Shown here piece after piece: positions 49,687 to 59,289 of a stretch of DNA of 64,000 bases. The notes beneath the pieces are model-generated. The model saw only the letters and a list, made by a program, of their open reading frames with translations, was not told the origin of the DNA and ran no database searches. This stretch comes from Gloeopeniophorella convolvens (taxonomy: Eukaryota > Basidiomycota > Agaricomycetes > Russulales). Made by a program: the position numbers and the translations under genes. The stretch is from positions 62,001 through 126,000 of the forward strand of contig WTXD01000069.1 in assembly GCA_022496205.1 (NCBI GenBank), read 5' to 3'. The first letter of the stretch is position 1, and each line of letters opens with the position of its first letter.

Positions 49687-51792
49687 ATGGCGCTCGGGCT
49701 CGCGCCCACACCGCCCGATACCCAGCAGAAGGACCATCAGGCCGCAGACGCCGGCCGGAAGCGCAAGGCGCGCCCGGACGAGCCGGACAAGCAGGAGCGC
49801 CAACGCAAGCGGCGCGAGGAGGCGCGGTGGCGGGGGCGGGAGGAGGATGGGCTCGCTGGTGCGTGGTGCGCTCATGATGTGGTGGAGCTGGGCGCTGATC
49901 TGTGCTTTGGTGGGGAAGACGAAGGGGACGATGCGGGGGACGTAGAGCCCCAGGTGACCGTCAAGACTCGAGAAGGAGAAGAAGGAAAAGAGGAAGGCTA
50001 CCGCTGCCGAAGTCGAGCTTGTGCCAGAGGACGCTACGCCCAAGGAACCCAGCGCTGACGAGCCAGGTGCGCACGGTCGCCCTTCCTCATGCACTCTACG
50101 TTCTAACGATACGGCACCTCCTGAAGCAGAACCTAAAAAGGAGAGAAAGCGCAAGGATAAGAAGAGCAAAAAAGCTGCCGAGTCTGCCTCTCCCGACGCC
50201 GATACACCAGGTAGCTCTGTCTCACCCGCGCACGCATATCTATCTAATCGTCTCGGCACTACAGACTCTCGCAAAGAAAAGAAGAAAAAGCGCGAGCGTA
50301 ATGACCCAATCGCCGCTCCTGCCTCGCCCAAAAAGTCCCGCGCATCCACGTCCACGCCCGCGCCCATCTCACCCGCCGACGCCGAGGAGTACTTCCAGAC
50401 TCACTCCATCACCGTGCACCTCCCGCCGTCCGCACCGCCGCTCATCCCACTCCTAGCCTTCGACGCGCTCGCGGTGCCCACCGCGCTCCGCGGCGCGTTC
50501 ACAGGCTTCAGCGCGCCGACACCCGTGCAGGCGTGCGCGTGGCCGCCCGTGCTCGCAGGGCGCGGTGTCGTCGGGATCGCAGAGATGGGCAGCGGCAAGA
50601 CGCTCGCGCCCGGCAAACCCGCGCTCGCGCGGCTGCTTGCCGCGCCCGAGGCGCGCGGGAGGGACGCGGGCCCGCACGCGCTGGTGCTTGCGCCCACGTG
50701 TGAGCTCGCGCTACAGACGCACGACGCGCTCGCGATGCGGCGCTCGTCGTCGGTACACCTGGGCGCATGCTGGATCTCGTGCACGATGGCGCGTTCGTGC
50801 TCAGCGGCTTCGAGTACCTCGTGCTGGACAAGGCGGACTGGATGCTCAACGGGGGCCACAAGGACGACATCCACGCGATTATCGGGCATACACTGTAGGG
50901 CGTGGCGCGGCAGACGCTCATGTGTGCGTGGTGTGCGTGATGCGGTGCTTCATGGGTTGGTGTGTGCTGATGTGTGCGTGCAGTCGGCGCGACGTAACCC
51001 GACACGATGCGTCAACTCACGGGCTCGTTCCTGCGCAATCTGATGTGGATCGCGGTGGGTAGCGATGACCTGACAGCAAGTAGCCGTGTCGTGCAAGGTG
51101 CGTATATGCTACCTCTCGATCACACGGCCTCGCTCACGCATTGCTATCGCAGAGATCAAGGTCTTCGACGACGAGCGCTAAAAATAGTACGTTGTTTTCC
51201 TACATACACAGAGTGCGCGTGTCCCTAATGTGCCGCAGCTAGCGCCTGCTCACGCACACGCGGAAGCTCACGCGGAAGCTCGCGCTGAAGACCAAGGGCC
51301 GAAGCCTGCCCGCGCAGATCCTGGTGTTCACACTGTACAAGAAAGAGGCAGTGCGCCTCAAGGGCACGGTGCAGCGCGCTGGGTACGCGGTCGGCACGGC
51401 TGAACGCGCTGCAGCGCTTCCACGATAGGAGCACGCGGCCGCTGGTCACGACGGACGTGGCGGCGCGTGAGCTGGGCATCCCGGACGTGGGCTGTGTGCT
51501 GAACTGCAGGTTCCCGCTGACGATCCAGGGCTACGTCCACCGGATCGGCCGGACGGGTGCGTGCGCGAGGATGTTTCGGTGCGAGTGCGGCCGGTGTGGT
51601 GCTGGCGGGACGCATGCTGTGCGCGTTTGGCTTGCAGGGCGCAGCGGCAAGGGAAGGCGAAGTATCACATTCTCCATGGAGGGAAACCACGAGTGCGCAG
51701 GTCAACATGAGCGAGTGCTCCGCAGGAGGGTACACATTGAAGGTAGATTCCCGATCAGAATGACAACTGGCATTCTTCCTCTCGGCTCATGA
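49687..51792 (+). pseudogene. DBP3-like DEAD-box RNA helicase pseudogene, copy 3
   Basis: This is the longest copy. MALGLAPTPPDTQQKDHQ begins a basic N-terminal region, followed by KEKKEKRKATAAEVELVPED and the Q-motif FSAPTPVQACAWPPVLAGRG. Key residues are changed: motif I reads AEMGSGKTLAPGKPA instead of [15 protein letters not shown], motif Ia reads PTCELA, and the DEAD box reads DKAD (VLDKADWML near 50820). The stretch between Ia and GTPGR is deleted with a frameshift, and a stop follows GHTL at 50896. The helicase C-half (VLNCRFPLTIQGYVHRIGRT near 51500) and the end (GGYTLKVDS, FPIRMTT) are recognisable. The upstream half is open through a 340-codon frame, but the catalytic changes rule out a working helicase. 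Confidence 0.75.
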
Positions 51793-52835
51793 TTCGTACT
51801 TGCACTTGCCCCCTGATGGGGGGGTCGGTGATGAGGGCAAAGCCTGACAGTGAGAAGAGATTGAGTAAAGACGCGCATGCTCTGAGCCGGCGTGCACTCA
51901 CATTGTCAAAAAGTGAATGACGCATCGAAGCACCTTGGTCGCCTGCGGGAACAGTTTACCAAGGATGCGACCAAAGGAGGACGGCGTGGTAGGCCGAAGG
52001 GAGGATCATGGGGTGGAGAGGAGACGCACAACGTCTCCAGATTGGAGAACGCGCACTGAAACAAGCGCTCACGCATACGCTGCTATATTGCGTGCGTGAC
52101 CCTCCTGTGGACATTGCGTGGGGCCGAGGCGTGAAGAAATTCGATGTGCCTTGTAAGCATCGAATGATGTCTTGACTGCGAGTTAACAGACGTTTGTGTA
52201 GACCTGCCTTGTTGATTATTGGGTTCAGAACGAACGGAAATCAGGTACGCACCGCGGGATTGGTTCAATTCCATTACCTGAGCCTACGAATAAAGATATC
52301 CGTTGAAGAGCGGCGTCAGCGAGATGTGCAAAGCTCCGGTGACGTGGGCTGCCCGAAGAAGTTGGTGACGACGCTCAGGGAGCTGCTTTGGCAAGCTGGG
52401 AAGATTTTGACGTATGGATGGGTGCAACTGTGTTCAACTTCAGCGCGCGTCCAGAATGCGAGTTGGATCTACTTGGCATGAGCTTGGGGCAATACGTAGA
52501 TGGATCGGAGCTCTGTCTCGCTGTCGTCGTTGGAGAGAACACGCTCAAGATATGATGGTAGGAACGTACGTGCAGGGAATGGGTCTAGGCAGCATTATCG
52601 ACGTCACCCATGTGGTCACCATTGCAGCAGCGTCGAATTTGGTCTTCGACGGGGAGGCCCGCTAGACTCGTCGCGTCCCAGATCGTGGCGTCATTGATAG
52701 AAGCACGGTGCTTCTGAGGGTACGTTGAAACAGCCATTGCGCATACTGTATATGGGAGAGTGGCTGCAGGGGAGAGATATTGTAGATCAGTGATGTCGCT
52801 CAGTGGATTCCGGGATGGAGACGAGTTCAGTCGGG
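51793..52835 (+). pseudogene. Unassigned gene remnant, copy 4
   Basis: Collinear coding-like pieces: EQFTKDATKGGRRGRPKG (near 51945-52000), LKQALTHTLLYCVRDPPVDI (near 52055-52110), a possible exon YWVQNERKSG near 52215-52245, then SWEDFDVWMGATVFNFSA and ECELDLLGMSLGQYVDGSE ending ENTLKI with TGA near 52552. Frameshifts separate them. Copies 2 and 3 keep parts of the same order, so one ancestral gene lay here. I do not recognise it. The rest of the interval, to 52835, shows nothing. Confidence 0.35.
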
Positions 52836-54177
52836 GCCGGGATGTCACATGACTCCCTCGCTGCCAGCGTTCGCCAATAGTACCGTCTCGCCTCGCTCGT
52901 CGCCGTCGTGCCAGTGACCACTGGCGCATACCCCGCTCACCCGATTCCTAGCGCAACCTGCCATGGCTACTCAGGAGTATCGATGCCGACAACAGCTCTC
53001 GCGTCTCGCCATTCCGCCGCCATTCCAGGTCCAGCAACAGATACTGCGCTTTACCCTCGGCCTCCCGACCGCGATTTACCAGGGCTTTCCCGGTGCTTTC
53101 CCCCGTCGGCGCTCCAAACTTCCATGCAGGGCTCCTTCCTTCTGCCATCCTCGGCCGTCTTATGCACTCTACGCACTGCGCTAACCCTAGCGTCGCTCTC
53201 ACTGCCGCCGGCGTCCTCCCCCCGCCGGGCATGCCGATGATCTCACGCGGACAGGGTCCCTTCAACACTCCCGGACCGCTTGCTCCTAGGCCTCCTTCCT
53301 GCCCTTCCAGCAGCATGGCCGCCGTGAGCCCAGCATGGGCACCGGCGGCCCCTCCCTCCCGGTTGCCCCTGCGCGCTCTACCGCGTCGGCCCCGCTACGA
53401 CACAACCACAGCCACTCCATCGCGCCAATACTTCAACTCCAAGAATACGGTGGTCACTCGTCGGCCCCGACGCCACGCTCGGCCAGGACTCTATCCGCGA
53501 GCACCGCGCCCGCCCGGACTCCAGCGCACCCACGGACCAATCGCTCGCGCCCCCTGGCCGCCCGGACGTTGTGCGTGGGTTCGGTCTGGACATCCTGAGG
53601 AGGCTGAGGAAGAAGATGAGCAGCAGTAGCAGCAGCAGCCGAATGGCGGGCACGAGCTAGAGGCGGCCGCTGCGGAGGAGGACCGCGTGCTCGCAGAGGC
53701 GTCACACGTCGTGACGGTCGGCATGGACGACACACTCGACATGGAGCTCGACGTAGACACAGATGCAGGTGCGGACGCGGGCACCGACGTCGACGCGGCG
53801 GACGCCCAGGTCGACAGCATCACGACCGCCGCGCAGAACTGGCTGCACTTGTATCAGCACGTTTCTCTCCACCTCAGCCGTAACCGCAGCTACAGCCCCA
53901 TAAACAACCCCAGCAGCAACCCGGCAACAGCAATTCGGCGGCCAAGCCCGCGGCTCGTCGTTCAACCACCCGCTCAACGTTGGCATGCCCGAGTTCAGGC
54001 CCGCCGGCGCGTTTATATTCTCGCTCTCGCCGAGCGTGCCGATACTGCTGTTCCTACTCCCCGCGCCTGCACCTGCACTCTCAGAGCCCAAGTCCGAGCT
54101 CGCCCGCGCATAGCAAGGTTGCGAGAAGCTCCAGCGGCGCGAGTCGCGCGAGGACGATGCCAGCGCGAGCGAAGGCT
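52836..54177 (+). pseudogene. Pro/Ala- and acid-rich gene fragment, copy 4
   Basis: The clearest copy of the Pro-rich part: SPVGAPNFHAGLL, NPSVALTAAGVLPPPGMP and GQGPFNTPGPLAPRPPS are continuous from 53093. The acidic stretch follows at 53700-53820 in another frame, with one stop between them. It is flanked as in the other units. Its first 300 bases are near-identical to the copy at 25.9 kb. Confidence 0.42.
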
Positions 54178-55430
54178 CAGCTGGGAGAATCTTGCAAGCC
54201 AGTACTTACGGTGCTGCGTAAGTTGGTGTCAGCCGATTGACACAACACGTGGCAAATTCAGCCCGTTTGCGAGTTCGCCAGCATGATTTTTATTGTAGGG
54301 GCCTTCACCGAGCTACTCGGCCGCATACAGCCCACGTGAGTACATGACGTAAAAAAGCGCCGCGGGCCCACTGACGTGCTATGCCCAGATCGACCGCCTC
54401 AGCCTCGAGAGCTACGCACATTTCGACCACTGGGTCGCCGAGCCCGAAAAAAGATCGAGGGCATTCTCCCGCAGCGCTGAAGCACACCATCCAAGTCTGG
54501 TGTGCCGAGTTTGACACCTCCGCAGACGACGGTGACATGCGACGGGACGCGCTCCCGAGCAAGCGACGCGGCGATAAGCAGCGCGGGGAGAAGGTGAGTG
54601 CTCGTGGCCGCAATCAGGAGCAAAGGTGGAGTTTCTGATGTACGTCAGGGTAGTTCCTGGAGGGCAGCATGACTCTCAAGCCGATCGTGCACGAGATCCA
54701 GATACAGAGCCAAGTCATCTTCCTCGATCCGCCGCTAGGTATACGCGCCAGACGTGGATTCAACAGCTGCATCATTGGCTTGATGGATGGACTCTTCATG
54801 GTATAAACGCATGCGTTGACAATGTGTTGCCAAGCATGATCTGCCTGTTACGCCGGATTCAGAGCTCTTAGTTCGAAATTGGGTGCAAATGCACGGTACT
54901 CCCATGTCGGAAACGCTGTACAGATAACTGGTACGTGGCTCGTTGTAGGGCTTGTTCTGACGTTGCTGGCCCCTCCTTAGCTCGAAATTCACTGACGACA
55001 CGCTGCAACGGCCGTTCGCGCTCATGGAGGCCAAGGTCCGAGGACTATATCAGCAAGTGGCTGCAATTCCAATCCCTTCGAGACCTCGAGGCAAACTACG
55101 TGTTCAACCGCCTCGGCGACCTGCTCGCGCATTTGGAGCAGCAGCTTACTGGGATCAAGCGCGCGCGCGCTGTTCGACACGACCGAGACAGAATGTATTT
55201 GGTGCGTGTATCGTTGACTTGACGCAGGTGCGGGCGTGAATGCCAAGTATGACGCGTGGCTGCGCGACATCCTCTTGCGCTTTGGCGTCAAGCTCGGCAA
55301 CGCGATGAAGGAGATTCACGCGGCGATCCCCAAGGCGCGCAACGGCTCCGAGCACCACCCGATCGAGGGGCTCGCTGGCGGCAAGCGGCGCTTCTGCAGC
55401 TTTGGCTTTCGGGTTTCGCGCCCTGCACGC
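54178..55430 (+). pseudogene. Cytoplasmic dynein heavy-chain tail fragment, copy 4
   Basis: Pieces in order: AYAQIDRLSLESYAHFDHW-like (54380-54430), IQVWCAEFDTSADDGDMRRD, MTLKPIVHEIQIQSQVI then FLDPP (54670-54735), [60 protein letters not shown] and [17 protein letters not shown]. Each switch of frame marks a lesion. From about 54740 onward it is very similar to copy 1, whereas the preceding part resembles copy 2. Confidence 0.7.
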
Positions 55431-55805
55431 CCTTATTTCCCTACATTTGTCCTCATTCTCTACGCTCTCCCCTTCCTACCTGCTCTCTCTCTAGCGTCAG
55501 TAGCAATATGACCCTCTAATGATATGATATTTGTTGCATGAAAGTAGTCGCCATGTTCACTCTGGAGATGAGATATCACTTAAGCTGGATACCGGCCGCG
55601 AGCGTTCAAACTCCAGAAGAAACTTCAGAAGAGTAACTCTAGGACTTGCATCAAAAATGAGCTTGAATTGTCGCGGAGTCAGTCGACATGGCCTCAAGTG
55701 CGCGCGAGGTGGAAAAACACGCGCGTCGATCGACTGAGTTTAGGCGTTGGAGGACTCCGGTTGACGTGCGGAGTTCAGGCACGCGGCACGGCTGAGGCTC
55801 TGGTT
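55431..55805 (+). promoter_or_regulatory. Orphan NLR 5' flank at the array end
   Basis: The sequence matches the 5' flanks of NLR2-NLR4 up to the GGCACGGCTGAGGCTCTGG block near 55800, then leaves them abruptly. No NLR follows. This marks the right-hand breakpoint of the tandem array, about 300-400 bases before a start exon would be expected. Confidence 0.6.
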
Positions 55806-56242
55806 GGCTCTGGGTTCGAACCAGGCTCCTACCCATCCGTCGGTTCGAGGGCAGGGGGCTTATTATTGTGGCGGGGGTTAGTCGGGGTGGGATGATGGGA
55901 ATTCGCTACCGGCTGACTCATGCACCTCGAAAATTTGCACAAGTCGATCTGAACATACAGAGACTTTGGAAATGACAAAGATACCGCATTTGGTACTGTG
56001 TGAAAAAACATATAGCTGACTCTGAAAATCGAACCCTATCTTCCTTTTGCCCCCCCTGCCCTCTCACCGACGGCTGGCACAAAATATATACAAACACGCG
56101 CCACCCGGCACGTTTGTGACGCGTTACAGGCTCGGGACATCCGGCCCGGGGTCCCAAAGCGTCATCCGGGCTTGCTCTTCTCAGCCGACAAGTTGCAGCC
56201 TCCTCCTCCCTCTGCATACCTTGTATCTGTAGCTCCCACCTC
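55806..56242 (+). promoter_or_regulatory. Spacer and probable promoter of the DUF6589-type gene
   Basis: Unique sequence beyond the array. An AAAATATATA stretch at 56081-56090, about 150 bases upstream of the next start codon, could serve as a TATA element. A pyrimidine-rich leader runs into the ATG at 56243. No coding frame is supported. Confidence 0.35.
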
Positions 56243-56869
56243 ATGGTTACTCAGCAAGTTGAACAGGGAATAAAGGCCCTTGATGCTATTGGTGTCACTC
56301 CTGCAGACTTCCTCCTAGATCTCTTGACATCCCCTATCTCCTCCACCCTCTCTGTTATCTTAACTGATCTTGCTGATCAGGCAGATAACATCTGTTCTGC
56401 ACTCCTCAAAAATAACATCACATCTAAGACAACTCAACAATGGGTTGTAACAACTGCTGGAACTCTCTTCTCCAATGAGATCCGCCTTCTAGCTGATAAG
56501 GACAATGGTTGGCACTTTAGTGGCATCTTGGCTACAATTGGTCAGATCCAAGACTTTCGGATCAGTCAAATGATCACAGATATGAAGAGGCTTTCTCCTG
56601 AGACCTGGTCTCTTGTTGGGAGCATGCTTGGCTCACAAAAAAGCCATGAAGTTCATCTACTAGAGATTGTAAGTTTATATTGTTTCGGAACACTGTCGGG
56701 AGCACAGAACTGACTCAACTATTTCAGAAACAGTTAGCAGTGATCTCTATTATGATGCAAAGCATGAACCAGCATTGTAACTTGCTTGGCTCTATTATTG
56801 GGCTTTTCCTTCACACCTGTAACACCCCAGAGAAGGTTATCAAGGTTCTATCTCGGATCGGAGCCTCTG
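56243..56869 (+). pseudogene. DUF6589-type protein, N-terminal part, cut by a gypsy LTR
   Basis: Exon 1 (56243-56668) and exon 2 (from 56728) join in frame across a 59-base intron. The protein starts MVTQQVEQGIKALDAIG and reads LDAIGVTPADFLLDLL, WHFSGILATIGQIQDF and ISIMMQSMNQHCN, then IIGLFLHTCNTPEKVI. This is the pattern seen in the N-terminal part of agaricomycete DUF6589-domain proteins, often transposon-associated and of unknown activity. After SRIGAS the sequence enters an LTR. The frame runs on through LTR sequence to a stop at 56988, giving a meaningless tail. The DUF6589 domain proper, expected further on, is absent from the window. Codon use is less GC-rich than in the array. Confidence 0.6.
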
Positions 56870-57525
56870 TGTCAGGACTCACTCGCGGGGTGCGCACAGA
56901 GAGGATAGCAGAGGGTTTGGAGAGCGTCACAGGGGGGGGAACAGAAGATGAGCTGCGAGTATTGCAGATACGAGGGGGAACACACTAACAGTGCTATTGC
57001 AGTGCTAGGTACAGATGAGAGTGCCACAGATGGACAGTCTGAGGACCACTGGGCGATACATGGGGGTCTTATATACTACTGGAGACCCCCCAGACGAATC
57101 TGGTCTAATTACTGATGGGGATTCCAGAGGGGATTCCCCATAACCTCTCCTCTCTGATACGCTTCTTAGATTCCATCGCAGAGTGGGGCTTGAGGCCCCA
57201 TGGAGTTCTTGATGATCAGAGTCCCAAAGAGGACGCATGAAGTGTTTCACCTTAATCAAGGTTCTGGTTACTTTGGGACGAGTAATATGGCCATTCTGAG
57301 AGATCTCTAGTCCGGGATCTTGGGGGTATTCCAGGGTTAATTGGCCATTAGGGAGTAGGGCGAGGAATGGGGGTGAAGGGTCACGTGATGCATTTCGACT
57401 TGTAGTCGCAATGTGAGTGGTACGCGTCGCATTGTGAGCGACGTGTAGGGTATTTACTGGTAGGGCTGGATTTGCTCTAGTGTTCTGAGCAGTTCGACCT
57501 CCTTAAGGCCTTAGTGTTCGTGACA
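56870..57525 (-). repeat. LTR of a minus-strand Ty3/gypsy element
   Basis: Read on the minus strand the sequence begins TGTCACGAAC and ends GTCCTGACA, with 5-bp inverted ends TGTCA/TGACA. A purine-rich tract (AGAGGGGATAA) lies directly before it, as expected for the polypurine tract before a 3' LTR. A TATATAAGA element lies inside, on the minus strand near 57070. Its distal end coincides with the point where the DUF6589-type exon stops matching its family, so this is the insertion junction. The length is 656 bases. Confidence 0.8.
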
Positions 57526-57913
57526 TTATCCCCTCTTTATGATTGCGCTGCGCCTGAAGCGCACTGATAAGTCTGTCATGAGTGAGTGATGGTGGTTGCG
57601 GCATAGAGGGGTGTCGTTGGTGGAATGAGTGAACAGTTTCCATGGCGTGTTTCATTTCCGAGTAAGGGACCCATGAATTTTCAGAGTCAGGGTAACCTTT
57701 CCACTTGACAAGGTATTGAACGCCTCGTCGGTTTCTAGTGGTTCGGCTCTTGATAATTGTTTCAATCTCGTAGTGTCCTTCTTCATCGTCAATGATTTCA
57801 GGTGGGGTGTTGAAAAGTTAGGTCCGTGAGCAGTGGTTTCTTTGTATGGGGAAATGAGTGAGTTGTGAAAGACAGGGTGAATGTGCCAATGGTCGGGTAG
57901 TTTGAGTTTACTG
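57503..57913 (-). pseudogene. Gypsy (chromovirus) pol C-terminus with chromodomain
   Basis: On the minus strand, from the copia junction downward, the frame gives KLKLPDHWHIHPVFHNSLIS, typical of the C-terminal end of Ty3/gypsy integrase. After a one-base frameshift near 57815 it reads a chromodomain: GHYEIETIIKSR, then GVQYLVKWKGYPDSENSWVP. The frame ends at a TAA (57503-57505) just inside the LTR. Chromodomains of this type steer integration to marked chromatin in chromoviruses. The remainder of the element was displaced by the copia insertion and is not in the window. Confidence 0.8.
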
Positions 57914-58398
57914 TGTTGAGACGGACAGTGTCCTGGCGGCTCTAATTAGATTAGATATGGACCTAATGATCAAGGACTATCTTATCTTGTGTACATAATG
58001 TTCTAGACTTAAGGCTGTGTTCAGCCCCACATTCGTTTCCATGTTCTGGACTATTCTAGGGCATTCCATGACCCACCTTGTACTCCGGTACCCACTCTTA
58101 CTCCGTTTCATGTGGGTCTCCTAGGCTTTCTAAGCAGTGTTTATCACATGCTATCTGTCGCTCCTTACTGTATATAAGGACCTCTTTCTTCACCTTTGTA
58201 GCCTCAGTCTTTTGACCTTCTCTGACTGAGGCAAGTACACTTACACTCCTTTCACTTCTACCTTATGCTTACCTTACCTTGTAGCGTCACTCTGTGTCCT
58301 TCAGGTATTGCACTAATGTATCAGTCTTTTGACCTTCTCTGACTGAGCGTCACTCTGTGTCCTTCAGTTGTCACTCCACCCTCTGCTGCGCTTCAACA
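57914..58398 (+). repeat. Copia 5' LTR
   Basis: 485 bases with TGTTGA/TCAACA inverted ends. A TATATAAGG promoter element lies near 58174. Two blocks occur twice inside the LTR: the 27-base block beginning TCAGTCTTTTGACC (near 58204 and 58320) and a block beginning GCGTCACTCTGTGTCC (near 58284 and 58347). Confidence 0.9.
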
Positions 58399-58410
58399 GG
58401 TTATGGGCCC
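58399..58410 (+). other. Primer binding site
   Basis: GGTTATGGGCCC directly follows the LTR. Apart from one base it is complementary to the anticodon arm of initiator methionine tRNA. Drosophila copia is known to be primed by a 5' half of that tRNA, so half-tRNA priming is likely. Confidence 0.6.
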
Positions 58411-59289
58411 TGCCTAAATACCTTGCACTGAAGATTTACACAAGCTCCCTTGATAAGACACCGCATCTTCACTCCCAACAAGGCGAGCCTCTGTTCCACT
58501 CTTTCCTTCCTCCTTCCTTGGCTAGGCCATGGGATTGTGCATAGCACTTGGGTCCTAACCAGACTTCCTGCAAGCTGTGGGACGGAGCGTGGCGACGCAG
58601 AACCACAGTAAGCTTCCTCACCCCACAGTGCGCACTACAGTACTTTTACTATACACTACTGTACATGTTCCTGGGGAAACCCACCAGCATGCAGTAGTCA
58701 GCCGCTGTGTGTGGAGCCAGAAGAGCGGCCCTTATGGCCCCTTAGGCAAGCAGGGGGGAAGCCCCTTGTGACGCTTTTTGGCTAGTGAACGGTTGGCCGT
58801 CTGCCCTTAAGTGGGAGCGGTTTTGGTGTATAACAAGGCGGGGAACACCACCCTAGACCTTGTGCCTGTTACAACTGCGCTACCCTACTATACAGTAGTA
58901 CATAGGGATGAGCCTCACAGTTCACCTCTGCATGAACCAGCGTCAGTACCAGGTCCTTTGACCATTGGGAAACAGAGCGCCATGCATGTAGAACAAATTG
59001 GACCCCCTTATCCACTGGCCCAATCATCTAGGCCTTAAGTAGAGACTCCCCCAAAGCACATAGATGGGCTATTTCAATGCCGTCTCTATGGTCGTGCCGG
59101 GTGGCTCATCTCTACAGTGGATTACCTTACAAAGTACATTACAAAGTCGCACATCATGGGCTCTGAGGACTGGTCATTATGATCAGTGGTACAAGTTCAC
59201 ATGCGCAGGAGGCATCTACATCTTCTCTGCACCAGCACTGTTGCTGACTGCTCCTCGGCAACAGACCTTACCATCGCACTTTTGACAAC
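58411..59289 (+). other. Copia untranslated leader
   Basis: About 880 bases between the primer site and the gag start codon, with only short frames. It presumably contains packaging and dimerisation signals, but no motif is recognisable by eye. Confidence 0.5.

Noticed and set aside
55808..55835. Hairpin around CTGGGTTCGAACCAG resembling a tRNA T-arm
   Set aside because: The stem is shifted by one base relative to a real T-loop and nothing else of a tRNA surrounds it.
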